Shown: positions 49,001-56,486 of the stretch, piece after piece | Numbering within the stretch: position 1 is the first letter of the stretch | How the letters are laid out: each line of letters starts with the position of its first letter | Notes under the pieces: generated by a model | Told to the model about the DNA's origin: nothing | Databases searched by the model: none | What the model saw: the letters and a program-made list of their open reading frames with translations, nothing else | Made by a program: the position numbers and the translations under genes | Assembly: GCF_031326225.1 (NCBI RefSeq) | Contig: NZ_CP133720.1 | Span: 2,914,001-2,978,000 of the forward strand | DNA: 64,000 bases | Source of the DNA: Undibacterium cyanobacteriorum | GTDB taxonomy: Bacteria > Pseudomonadota > Gammaproteobacteria > Burkholderiales > Burkholderiaceae_D | Reading direction: 5' to 3'

Positions 49001-52000
49001 GCGCAACCAAATTGACATTAAAAGTCTCAGCACCTTCGAAAACCGTGTCATTTGCGATATTCACGGTAATTGTTTTTGTCGTCGTACCTGGTGCAAATGT
49101 CAAAGTGTCGGTTGTACTAATGTAATCACTACCCGCCGTCGCCGTACCATTGCTGGTGTTAAAACCGACCGATACCGTCTGACCCGAGGCTGCCGACAAC
49201 GTCACAGTGAAGGTCGCTGTACCTGCCGCTTCGTTGACGGTGATGTCATTGATGCTCAAACTTGGTACACCATCATTATCAGTGATGGTGCCTGTCGCAC
49301 TGACACCACCAACGCTCAGGTTGTAGTTTTCTGAAGATTCACTGACCGCATCATCTGTTGTTGGAACATTGATCGTGAAGCTCGTCACGCCCGCTGGAAC
49401 GATCAAGTTACCACCCACCAAAGTCACACCATTCGAGAACGTTGGGGTACCGTAGTCCGTGCCACTTGTGGCTGTGCCACCGCCGATTGTGTAGGCGAAG
49501 CTGGTGCTGCTCGAAGACGCGTTCGTCAACGTGACTGTATGGACCAGTGCCGTACCTTCGATCTGTGTATCGCTGGTCACAGAACTGATCGTTGGTGCTG
49601 CATCATCATCAGTGATCGTACCGACCGCACTCACACCACCCACGCTGACGTTGTAGGTTTCATTCGGCTCGTCGATCGTATCTTGCGTACTTGGTACGGT
49701 GATCGTGAAACTCGTCACGCCAGCTGGAACGATCAAGTTACCACCGACCAAAGTCACACCGTTCGAGAACGTTGGTGTGCCGTAGTCTGTACCACTCGTG
49801 GCTGTACCACCGCCGATTGTGTACGCGAAGCTCGTGCTGCTGGAAGACGCATTCGTCAAAGTCACTGTGTGGACCAAAGACGTACCTTCAGTTTGCGTAT
49901 CGCTTGTCACAGAACTGATGGTTGGTGCTGCGTCGTCATCGGTAATCGTTGCTGTACCGAGTGCGGATGCGTTGCTTGTCGTGCCAGCCGTACGTGTCGC
50001 CGTTAATGTGAAAGTCTCATCGATTTCGTCGATCGTATCACTAGTGATTGGCGTACGTACCAAGACGCTCGTCGAACCCGCAGCGATTGTTACACTCGTC
50101 GCAGAAGTCCAATTCAAGCCACCATCGGTCGATACTTGAATATTCGTCGCCGTCGCACTACCGTAATCAACACCTGTGCCTGTTGCACTGCCATTGGCCA
50201 ATGCCAAGCCTACCGTGGTAGCGGTCGTTGTTGCATTACTCAAACTCACAGTAAATTGTGCGAAGCCTGCTGATTCAGACACAACTGGGCTCGAAACACT
50301 CAAGCTTGGCGTGTCATCATCACCACCGCCTGTACCCGTTCCATCATCATGGATCGTGGTCGTCACACTACCCGCGGCAATCGTCGCATTGCTTGGGCTG
50401 CTCAAATTCACTTGGAAATTCTCTGCGCCTTCAAACACCGCGTCATTGTTGATCGTGACCGTGAAGGTCTTGGTCGTTTCGCCTGGGGCAAACGTCAAGG
50501 TACCTGTGGATGCAGTAAAGTCGCTACCAGCAATCGCTGTGCCATTCGCGGTGCCATAGTTCACACTCACACTCGCTGGACTCGCACTGCTCAAGCTCAC
50601 CGTGTATGTGATCGTACCTGCCGCTTCGTTCACATCAATTGGACCACTCAAGCTGATCGTAGGGACTGCGCCATCCGTGATCGTGCCTGTGCCTGTCACT
50701 GCTGTGACGTTTTGAGCTGTCGCTGCGCTCAAACTGATTGTTTCGCTGCCTTCGATCACACCGTCGTTGATTGTCGCAACACGTACTTGGAAGCTGCTGC
50801 TACCTGCTGGAACGCTGACACTACCGGTCAATGGGTTCCAGTTCACACCATCCGTTGAATACTCTTGAGCGCCTGTATCGGTACCCAAGGTCGCTGTACC
50901 GGAACTTGGTGTCACACTGACATTCGTTGCCGTGGTGCTGGTGCCACTCAAGTTCACTGTGAAGACTAAGTTGCCGCCTTCGCCCACCGTTGGACTGCTG
51001 ACGGAGGTCACAACCAAGCGGTCATCATCACCACCGCCTGTACCCGTTCCATCATCATGGATCGTGGTCGTCACACTACCCGCGGCAATCGTCGCATTGC
51101 TTGGGCTGCTCAAATTCACTTGGAAATTCTCTGCGCCTTCAAACACCGCGTCATTGTTGATCGTGACCGTGAAGGTCTTGGTCGTTTCGCCTGGGGCAAA
51201 CGTCAAGGTACCTGTGGATGCAGTAAAGTCGCTACCAGCAATCGCTGTGCCATTCGCGGTGCCATAGTTCACACTCACACTCGCTGGACTCGCACTGCTC
51301 AAGCTCACCGTGTATGTGATCGTACCTGCCGCTTCGTTCACATCAATTGGACCACTCAAGCTGATCGTAGGGACTGCGCCATCCGTGATCGTGCCTGTGC
51401 CTGTCACTGCTGTGACGTTTTGAGCTGTCGCTGCGCTCAAACTGATTGTTTCGCTGCCTTCGATCACACCGTCGTTGATTGTCGCAACACGTACTTGGAA
51501 GCTGCTGCTACCTGCTGGAACGCTGACACTACCGGTCAATGGGTTCCAGTTCACACCATCCGTTGAATACTCTTGAGCGCCTGTATCGGTACCCAATGTC
51601 GCTGTACCGGAACTTGGTGTCACACTGACATTCGTTGCCGTGGTGCTGGTGCCACTCAAGTTCACTGTGAAGACTAAGTTGCCGCCTTCGCCCACAGTTG
51701 GACTGCTGACGGAGGTCACAACCAAGCGGTCATCATCACCACCGCCTGTACCCGTTCCATCATCATGGATCGTGGTCGTCACACTACCCGCGGCAATCGT
51801 CGCATTGCTTGGGCTGCTCAAATTCACTTGGAAATTCTCTGCGCCTTCAAACACCGCGTCATTGTTGATCGTGACCGTGAAGGTCTTGGTCGTTTCGCCT
51901 GGGGCAAACGTCAAGGTACCTGTCGATGCAGTAAAGTCGCTACCAGCAATCGCTGTGCCATTCGCGGTGCCATAGTCGACACTCACACTCGCTGGGCTCG

Positions 52001-55000
52001 CACTGCTCAAGCTCACCGTGTATGTGATCGTACCTGCCGCTTCGTTCACATCAATTGGACCACTCAAGCTGATCGTAGGCACTGCGCCATCCGTGATCGT
52101 GCCTGTGCCTGTCACTGCTGTGACGTTTTGACCTGTGGAGGCGGACAACACTACCGTTTCATCACCCTCGATTAAGCCATCATTGATGGTATTAACGCGA
52201 ACCAAGAAACTATCTAAACCTGCTGGAACATTCACGCCAGCTGACACACTCGTCCAAGTCAAACCACCATCTGTGGAATATTCCTGATTCCCTGTATCTA
52301 GGCCAACAGTCCCTGTCTCAGATTGGAGAGCAACATCGATTGGTGTCGTTAACGTGCTGACGCCGCTCAGTTTCACTGCAAAAACGAGGTCTCCACCTTC
52401 ACCGACTGTTGGGCTCGAAACACTAATCACTGCTAGGCGATCATCATCACCACCACCTGTACCAACGCCATCATCATTAATGACTGTGTTAATGACACCG
52501 TCTGCAATTGTGGCATTCGTCGGTGCGCTCAAGCGAACTTGGAAATTTTCGGGACCTTCATAAACATTGTCATTTGTCACTGACACCGTAATGATCTTAC
52601 TCGTCTCACCTGGGGCAAATGTAATAGTACCGCCCGCGACAGTGAAATCACTGCCCGCTAATGCAGTGCCATTGACTGTTGAGTAATTCACTGAAACAGG
52701 TACACCAATAGCACTGCTCAGTGTGACGGTATAACTAATCGTTCCAATGCCTTCATTGACGTCGATCGGTCCACTCAAACTAATTGTAGGAATCACGCCA
52801 TCAACAATCGTACCGGTACTAGTGACTGGGGACACATTTTGAGCTGTTGCCGCCGACAAACTGATTGTTTCATTTCCTTCGAATACAGCATCGTTGATTG
52901 TCGCAACACGTACTTGGAAGCTGCTACTACCTGCTGGAACGCTGACACTACCGGTCAATGGACTCCAATTCACACCATCTGTTGAATATTCTTGAGCCCC
53001 TGTATCGGTACCCAAGGTCGCTGTACCGGAACTTGGTGTCACACTGACATTCGTTGCCGTGGTGCTGGTGCCACTCAAGTTCACTGTGAAGACTAAGTTG
53101 CCGCCTTCGCCCACGGTTGGACTGCTGACGGAGGTCACAACCAAGCGGTCATCATCACCACCGCCTGTACCCGTACCGTCATCATGGATCGTGGTCGTCA
53201 CACTACCCGCTGCAATCGTCGCATTGCTTGGGCTACTCAAATTCACTTGGAAATTCTCTGCACCTTCAAACACCGCGTCGTTGCTGATCGCCACCGTGAA
53301 AGTCTTGGTGGTTTCGCCTGGCGCGAAAGTCAAAGTACCGCTACCAGCAGTAAAATCATTACCCGCAGTTGCCGAACCGTTGGCCGTGCTGTAATTGACA
53401 CTGATCGGCGCTTGGCTCGCATTACTCAAACTCACGGTGTAAGTAACTGTACCTGCAGCCTCATTCACATCAGCGGGTCCACTCAAACTGATTTTTGGCA
53501 CTCCACCATCGATGATAGTACCAACGCTAGAAATAGCAGAAGTGTTCTGAGGCGTCGCCGCGCTCAAGCTAATTGTCTCGCTGCCCTCAATCACACCATC
53601 GTTAATCGTCGCAACACGCACCTGGAAGCTACTGCTGCCAGCAGGTACGCTTACGTTGCCAGTCAATGGACTCCAAGTCACTCCACCGTTTGTAGAATAT
53701 TCTTGAGCGCCAGTATCTGTGCCGAGAATCGCAGAACCAGAACTTGGTGTCACGCTGACATTCGTTGCCGTTGTACTGGTGCCACTCAAGTTCACCGTGA
53801 AGACCAAGTTGCCGCCTTCACCCACGGTTGGGCTGCTGACTGAGGTCACGACCAAGCGGTCATCATCACCACCGCCTGTACCCGTTCCATCATCATGGAT
53901 CGTCGTTGTCACACTACCCGTGGCAATCGTCGCATTGCTTGGGCTGCTCAAATTCACTTGGAAATTCTCTGCGCCTTCAAACACTGCGTCGTTATTGATC
54001 GCGACCGTGAAAGTCTTGGTGGTTTCGCCTGGAGCAAACGTCAAAGTTCCTGTGGATGCAGCGAAGTCGCTACCTGCGATCGCTGTGCCGTTCGCAGTAC
54101 TGAAATTCACAGTGACTGGCGCAACATTCGTTTTGCTCAAAGTCACGGTATAGGTGACCGTTCCCGCAGCTTCATTGATATCAGTTGGGCCAGACAAACT
54201 CAAACTTGGCACAACACCATCACCGATGGTACCCGTTCCACTCAGTGGGCTAGTGTTATGTGGAGTCGCTGCAGTTAAACCTATCGTTTCATTTCCTTCC
54301 AAAATTCCATCAACGACAGTTGCAACACGCACTAAAAGTTCAGTCGATCCAGCCGGAATGTTCACAGATCCAGACAACGGTACCCAAGTGACGCCGCCAT
54401 CCACAGAAACCTCTTGTGTACTGGTATCCGTTCCGAGCGTTGCACTACCCGATTGCAAACTAAGACTAACTGGCGTTGCCGTAGTACTCACACCAGACAA
54501 TTTTACGGTAAAGACTAAATTACCACCTTCATCGGTAACTGGATTATTGATCGATGCAACCACCGGACGATCATCACTCGTCGCACCTGTGCCAGTACCA
54601 TCATCCTTAATAATGACCGTAGCGGAACTTCCCGTGACCACCACGTTACTACCGTTTGTGAGCGACACCGTGAAATTCTCTGGCCCTTCAAACACCTTGT
54701 CATCTGTAATGGGAACCGTAATTGTCTTAGTCGTTTCACCAGGCGCGAACACGACACTACCGATTACCGAAGTAAAGTCTGTTCCCGACTGCGCCGTGCC
54801 ATTACTCGTGGAATAGTTAATAGCGATACTCGCAGGACTAGCTTCACTTAGTTGGACCGTGAAGGTCACTGTCCCTGCGGCTTCATTAATCTCGACAGGT
54901 CCAGAAATACTTGCATTAGGTACGGCGCCGTCAATAATCGTACCCTGTCCTGTCACAACATTTGCGCTGGAGGACGTACTCGCAACTAAGGAGACAGTTT

Positions 55001-55778
55001 CATTACCTTCGATCACGCCGTCTCGCACTGTTCCGACACGTACAATCACTTCACTAACACCGACTGGCACTTGCACCGTGCCATTCAAAGGTGTGAAAGT
55101 CACCCCTCCATCAACGGAAACGAGAGTCGTACTAGTATCGACACCTACAGTCGCGGAACCGGAACTCAATGCGAGCGTCAAAGGTGTGACTGTCTGGGTC
55201 GTACCCGACAATTTCACGACAAATTCTTGCGCAGTACCTTCGCTCGAGCTAGAACCAGAAACTGAAACAACGGACACTTCTTGCACCGCCGGAGCTGGCG
55301 CATTGGATTGAGAGTCTGCGGTTGTCCCACTGGCGGTAACCTGAGTATCGATAGAGCCTGGCGTGACGCCTTCGGCGATGCGATCAAGGCGAACAAAGCC
55401 GTTCCCGTCTCCTGCGTCACCGCCGCCCAAACCAGCGGCAGTCTCTTCTAACAATTTATCGAGGCTATTGCCACCGATAACGGCATTTGCAACGTCTTGA
55501 GCATTCGCAGGCGGCAAAAGCGCATTGGCGTTTGGATCAACTTGAACTGGATCAAAGACGCTCTGATCTAAGGTGACGGTCTCATTCGCACGAACGAGGT
55601 AGCTACGTCCCGAATCAAAGGCTAATTCAACTTCACTGCCAGCAGCAGCGACGATGACGTCTTTTTCGTAGATAACATCACCGATTTTTAGAACATGTTG
55701 CGACCCATCAGCTGCCTTAATAATTGCAGTCCCTTTGATCGCGATGACTTTACCGATGATATTTGTTGAATTTGCCAT
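43017..55778 (-). CDS. Giant LapA-like RTX adhesin, N-terminal part with retention module
   Basis: Start at the ATG 55778 (GGAG 7 nt upstream; an in-frame TTG at 55835 adds 19 residues and is not used), 4253 residues. Residues 1-140 are a LapA-type retention module ('IIGKVIAIKGTAII' onward) with the LapG site TAAG at 113-116. It would hold the protein inside the TolC-like channel. The rest is Calx-beta-like domains: diverged pairs, then 236-residue repeats (708 bp), a mixed module with two 110-residue units, and eight more 708-bp repeats. The frame ends early at 43017 after 'FDERLGTYANH' through the 35-bp deletion, so the RTX and secretion signal are lost from this product. Repaired, both parts form one 9,663-residue protein. 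Confidence 0.92.
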   Translation of the reverse strand: MANSTNIIGKVIAIKGTAIIKAADGSQHVLKIGDVIYEKDVIVAAAGSEVELAFDSGRSYLVRANETVTLDQSVFDPVQVDPNANALLPPANAQDVANAVIGGNSLDKLLEETAAGLGGGDAGDGNGFVRLDRIAEGVTPGSIDTQVTASGTTADSQSNAPAPAVQEVSVVSVSGSSSSEGTAQEFVVKLSGTTQTVTPLTLALSSGSATVGVDTSTTLVSVDGGVTFTPLNGTVQVPVGVSEVIVRVGTVRDGVIEGNETVSLVASTSSSANVVTGQGTIIDGAVPNASISGPVEINEAAGTVTFTVQLSEASPASIAINYSTSNGTAQSGTDFTSVIGSVVFAPGETTKTITVPITDDKVFEGPENFTVSLTNGSNVVVTGSSATVIIKDDGTGTGATSDDRPVVASINNPVTDEGGNLVFTVKLSGVSTTATPVSLSLQSGSATLGTDTSTQEVSVDGGVTWVPLSGSVNIPAGSTELLVRVATVVDGILEGNETIGLTAATPHNTSPLSGTGTIGDGVVPSLSLSGPTDINEAAGTVTYTVTLSKTNVAPVTVNFSTANGTAIAGSDFAASTGTLTFAPGETTKTFTVAINNDAVFEGAENFQVNLSSPSNATIATGSVTTTIHDDGTGTGGGDDDRLVVTSVSSPTVGEGGNLVFTVNLSGTSTTATNVSVTPSSGSAILGTDTGAQEYSTNGGVTWSPLTGNVSVPAGSSSFQVRVATINDGVIEGSETISLSAATPQNTSAISSVGTIIDGGVPKISLSGPADVNEAAGTVTYTVSLSNASQAPISVNYSTANGSATAGNDFTAGSGTLTFAPGETTKTFTVAISNDAVFEGAENFQVNLSSPSNATIAAGSVTTTIHDDGTGTGGGDDDRLVVTSVSSPTVGEGGNLVFTVNLSGTSTTATNVSVTPSSGTATLGTDTGAQEYSTDGVNWSPLTGSVSVPAGSSSFQVRVATINDAVFEGNETISLSAATAQNVSPVTSTGTIVDGVIPTISLSGPIDVNEGIGTISYTVTLSSAIGVPVSVNYSTVNGTALAGSDFTVAGGTITFAPGETSKIITVSVTNDNVYEGPENFQVRLSAPTNATIADGVINTVINDDGVGTGGGDDDRLAVISVSSPTVGEGGDLVFAVKLSGVSTLTTPIDVALQSETGTVGLDTGNQEYSTDGGLTWTSVSAGVNVPAGLDSFLVRVNTINDGLIEGDETVVLSASTGQNVTAVTGTGTITDGAVPTISLSGPIDVNEAAGTITYTVSLSSASPASVSVDYGTANGTAIAGSDFTASTGTLTFAPGETTKTFTVTINNDAVFEGAENFQVNLSSPSNATIAAGSVTTTIHDDGTGTGGGDDDRLVVTSVSSPTVGEGGNLVFTVNLSGTSTTATNVSVTPSSGTATLGTDTGAQEYSTDGVNWNPLTGSVSVPAGSSSFQVRVATINDGVIEGSETISLSAATAQNVTAVTGTGTITDGAVPTISLSGPIDVNEAAGTITYTVSLSSASPASVSVNYGTANGTAIAGSDFTASTGTLTFAPGETTKTFTVTINNDAVFEGAENFQVNLSSPSNATIAAGSVTTTIHDDGTGTGGGDDDRLVVTSVSSPTVGEGGNLVFTVNLSGTSTTATNVSVTPSSGTATLGTDTGAQEYSTDGVNWNPLTGSVSVPAGSSSFQVRVATINDGVIEGSETISLSAATAQNVTAVTGTGTITDGAVPTISLSGPIDVNEAAGTITYTVSLSSASPASVSVNYGTANGTAIAGSDFTASTGTLTFAPGETTKTFTVTINNDAVFEGAENFQVNLSSPSNATIAAGSVTTTIHDDGTGTGGGDDDTPSLSVSSPVVSESAGFAQFTVSLSNATTTATTVGLALANGSATGTGVDYGSATATNIQVSTDGGLNWTSATSVTIAAGSTSVLVRTPITSDTIDEIDETFTLTATRTAGTTSNASALGTATITDDDAAPTISSVTSDTQTEGTSLVHTVTLTNASSSSTSFAYTIGGGTATSGTDYGTPTFSNGVTLVGGNLIVPAGVTSFTITVPSTQDTIDEPNETYNVSVGGVSAVGTITDDDAAPTISSVTSDTQIEGTALVHTVTLTNASSSSTSFAYTIGGGTATSGTDYGTPTFSNGVTLVGGNLIVPAGVTSFTINVPTTDDAVSESSENYNLSVGGVSATGTITDNDGVPSLSINDITVNEAAGTATFTVTLSAASGQTVSVGFNTSNGTATAGSDYISTTDTLTFAPGTTTKTITVNIANDTVFEGAETFNVNLVAPTNAIISDNQGVGTIKDDGTGGGGGDDDRLVVTSVSSPTVGEGGNLVFTVNLSGTSTTATNVSVTPSSGTATLGTDTGAQEYSTDGVNWNPLTGSVSVPAGSSSFQVRVATINDGVIEGSETISLSAATAQNVTAVTGTGTITDGAVPTISLSGPIDVNEAAGTITYTVSLSSASPASVSVNYGTANGTAIAGSDFTASTGTLTFAPGETTKTFTVTINNDAVFEGAENFQVNLSSPSNATIAAGSVTTTIHDDGTGTGGGDDDRLVVTSVSSPTVGEGGNLVFTVNLSGTSTTATNVSVTPSSGTATLGTDTGAQEYSTDGVNWNPLTGSVSVPAGSSSFQVRIATINDGVIEGSETISLSAATAQNVTAVTGTGTITDGAVPTISLSGPIDVNEAAGTITYTVSLSSASPASVSVDYGTANGTAIAGSDFAASTGTLTFAPGETTKTFTVTINNDAVFEGAENFQVNLSSPSNATIAAGSVTTTIHDDGTGTGGGDDDRLVVTSVSSPTVGEGGNLVFTVNLSGTSTTATNVSVTPSSGTATLGTDTGAQEYSTDGVNWNPLTGSVSVPAGSSSFQVRVATINDGVIEGSETISLSAATAQNVTAVTGTGTITDGAVPTISLSGPIDVNEAAGTITYTVSLSSASPASVSVDYGTANGTAIAGSDFAASTGTLTFAPGETTKTFTVTINNDAVFEGAENFQVNLSSPSNATIAAGSVTTTIHDDGTGTGGGDDDRLVVTSVSSPTVGEGGNLVFTVNLSGTSTTATNVSVTPSSGTATLGTDTGAQEYSTDGVNWNPLTGSVSVPAGSSSFQVRVATINDGVIEGSETISLSAATAQNVTAVTGTGTITDGAVPTISLSGPIDVNEAAGTITYTVSLSSASPASVSVNYGTANGTAIAGSDFTASTGTLTFAPGETTKTFTVTINNDAVFEGAENFQVNLSSPSNATIAAGSVTTTIHDDGTGTGGGDDDRLVVTSVSSPTVGEGGNLVFTVNLSGTSTTATNVSVTPSSGTATLGTDTGAQEYSTDGVNWNPLTGSVSVPAGSSSFQVRVATINDGVIEGSETISLSAATAQNVTAVTGTGTITDGAVPTISLSGPIDVNEAAGTITYTVSLSSASPASVSVDYGTANGTAIAGSDFTASTGTLTFAPGETTKTFTVTINNDAVFEGAENFQVNLSSPSNATIAAGSVTTTIHDDGTGTGGGDDDRLVVTSVSSPTVGEGGNLVFTVNLSGTSTTATNVSVTPSSGTATLGTDTGAQEYSTDGVNWNPLTGSVSVPAGSSSFQVRVATINDGVIEGSETISLSAATAQNVTAVTGTGTITDGAVPTISLSGPIDVNEAAGTITYTVSLSSASPASVSVNYGTANGTAIAGSDFAASTGTLTFAPGETTKTFTVTINNDAVFEGAENFQVNLSSPSNATIAAGSVTTTIHDDGTGTGGGDDDRLVVTSVSSPTVGEGGNLVFTVNLSGTSTTATNVSVTPSSGTATLGTDTGAQEYSTDGVNWNPLTGSVSVPAGSSSFQVRVATINDGVIEGSETISLSAATAQNVTAVTGTGTITDGAVPTISLSGPIDVNEAAGTITYTVSLSSASPASVSVDYGTANGTAIAGSDFTASTGTLTFAPGETTKTFTVTINNDAVFEGAENFQVNLSSPSNATIAAGSVTTTIHDDGTGTGGGDDDRLVVTSVSSPTVGEGGNLVFTVNLSGTSTTATNVSVTPSSGTATLGTDTGAQEYSTDGVNWNPLTGSVSVPAGSSSFQVRVATINDGVIEGSETISLSAATAQNVTAVTGTGTITDGAVPTISLSGPIDVNEAAGTITYTVSLSSASPASVSVNYGTANGTAIAGSDFTASTGTLTFAPGETTKTFTVTINNDAVFEGAENFQVNLSSPSNATIAAGSVTTTIHDDGTGTGGGDDDTPSLSVSSPVVSESAGFAQFTVSLSNATTTATTVGLALANGSATGTGVDYGSATATNIQVSTDGGLNFDERLGTYANH
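43041..43062 (-). other. Frameshift junction: 35-bp deletion within the adhesin
   Basis: CTCGTCG is followed by AAATTCAAGCC here, while the otherwise matching unit at 50,065-50,120 has 35 more bases between the same flanks. The loss shifts the frame. The upstream frame then reads 'FDERLGTYANH' and stops at 43017, and the downstream frame resumes in the third register. Only one or two A residues are shared at the breakpoints. Confidence 0.92.
43280..48943 (-). repeat. Tandem 708-bp repeats, main block (8 copies)
   Basis: The period is exactly 708 bp (236 residues). The same 20-mer region around 'ATGGATCGTGGTCGTCAC' recurs at 43,290, 43,998, 44,706, 45,414, 46,122, 46,830, 47,538 and 48,246. 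Each unit has one 'SSPTVGEGGNLVFTVNLSG' and one 'ISLSGPIDVNEAAGTITYTV' Calx-beta-like domain, ending in 'DDGTGTGGGDDD'. Copies differ by few, mostly silent, bases. Confidence 0.93.
48944..50330 (-). repeat. Mixed module: one DITVNEAAG domain, two 330-bp units, one TPSLSVSSPVV domain
   Basis: This interrupts the 708-bp array. Reading the minus strand it has the same order as the large downstream part of the gene: a 'TPSLSVSSPVVSES' domain (about 50,330-49,930), two 110-residue units (about 49,930-49,275), then 'SLSINDITVNEAAG' (about 49,270-48,950). The first domain is the intact copy of the unit deleted at 43,051. Confidence 0.88.
50331..52130 (-). repeat. Tandem 708-bp repeats, second block (about 2.5 near-identical copies)
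   Basis: The same 708-bp unit as at 43.3-48.9 kb recurs at 50,349, 51,057 and 51,765. From about 52,130 to 55,200, nearer the N-terminus, units keep the spacing (53,184; 53,895) but diverge in sequence. The most N-terminal repeats are therefore older or less homogenised. Confidence 0.9.
55431..55442 (-). other. LapG cleavage site (TAAG) in the adhesin retention module
   Basis: Codons 113-116 of the adhesin encode Thr-Ala-Ala-Gly within 'LEETAAGLGGGD'. It is the same tetrapeptide and almost the same position as the LapG site of Pseudomonas LapA, and is followed by a Gly-rich linker. Confidence 0.85.
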
Positions 55779-55839
55779 GTCAGAACTCCAGACGGAAACA
55801 TTGATTTTCCGACGATAGCAAATGAATTTCTCCAAGACA

Positions 55840-55855
55840 ATTGTACCAAAGTACA
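55840..55855 (-). promoter_or_regulatory. Candidate adhesin promoter -10 with overlapping dyad
   Basis: On the minus strand TACAAT (55840-55845) is a good -10 box, with only a weak T-rich -35. The dyad TGTAC-CAAA-GTACA (55842-55855) overlaps it. It lies in the 91-bp gap between the LuxR-type gene and the adhesin start, giving a leader of about 55 nt. A repressor or activator may act here. Confidence 0.35.
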
Positions 55856-55869
55856 GTCAGTGAAAAAAT

Positions 55870-56484
55870 TTAACTTTCTTTAACTAATAATGCGAGTTGG
55901 AGGCGACTTTTTAAGCCCAATTTCTCCAGAACTGCACCGACATGCGCCTTTACCGTGCGCTCGGTGATCGACATTTTTTCGGCGATAACGCGATTCGGCA
56001 AACCATTTGCCACCATCACCGCAACCTCTCGCTCGCGAGTAGTCAAAATGTTATCCCATTTCGTATTGACGACTTTAGCGATATCTTGTGCTGGCACTTG
56101 ATTTTCAAGCAAGCGATGCATGATCGCCTCGCCAATCCAGATACCGCCCTGCAACACTACACTCGCGACATTCGCTAGCACACTCATTCCTGAATGTGTA
56201 TTGCAATAGGCCTTAGCCATGATAGAAAACGCGGCGAGTGCTTCAAGGTCACTTGGCAGGTCACTCATGATAACCAGTTTGCCATGCGGGAGGCATTTGC
56301 GAATCGTCGCGGTTTGAGCGGCAATGGTCGCCCCTGGCGCAAGATGAAACCAAATCAAGCCAGAGAAACTCAAGTCGACATCAGTAAAATCTTCGCTAAT
56401 CAGCTGAATATTGGGTTCAAGCTCGAGGAGCGCCGAGGGAACCTGATAATGCAACGAGTAAAAATAGCTTTCACCAAAACTCAT
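55870..56484 (-). CDS. LuxR/NarL-family transcriptional regulator with pseudo-receiver domain
   Basis: Probable DNA-binding regulator of the adhesin operon, 204 residues. The C-terminal GerE-type HTH (146-204) has 'LTTREREVAVMVANGLPN' and 'ERTVKAHVGAVLEKLG'. Residues 1-130 resemble a receiver fold in outline ('KLVIMSDLPSDLEALAAF' strand and helix), but the position of the phospho-acceptor lies in 'GLIWFHLAPG', with no Asp, and the N-terminal acidic pair is absent. It may respond to another ligand or to dimerisation, as do VpsT- and CsgD-like proteins. It starts 2 nt after lapC and lies 91 nt before the adhesin. The target is inferred from position only. Confidence 0.88.
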   Translation of the reverse strand: MSFGESYFYSLHYQVPSALLELEPNIQLISEDFTDVDLSFSGLIWFHLAPGATIAAQTATIRKCLPHGKLVIMSDLPSDLEALAAFSIMAKAYCNTHSGMSVLANVASVVLQGGIWIGEAIMHRLLENQVPAQDIAKVVNTKWDNILTTREREVAVMVANGLPNRVIAEKMSITERTVKAHVGAVLEKLGLKSRLQLALLVKES

Positions 56485-56486
56485 TC

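Noticed and set aside
28808..52130. Regular repeats as a possible CRISPR array or satellite DNA
   Set aside because: Units are 330-741 bp, fully coding, with conserved protein domains and no short repeat-spacer structure or cas genes.
43290..52175. Repeated plus-strand frames starting 'MDRGRH' every 708 bp, and the similar 99- and 116-codon frames every 741 bp at 29-33.9 kb
   Set aside because: Antisense images of the adhesin repeats, for the same reason.
55779..55835. TTG start 19 codons upstream for the adhesin
   Set aside because: The ATG at 55778 has a clear GGAG and begins exactly at the retention module.
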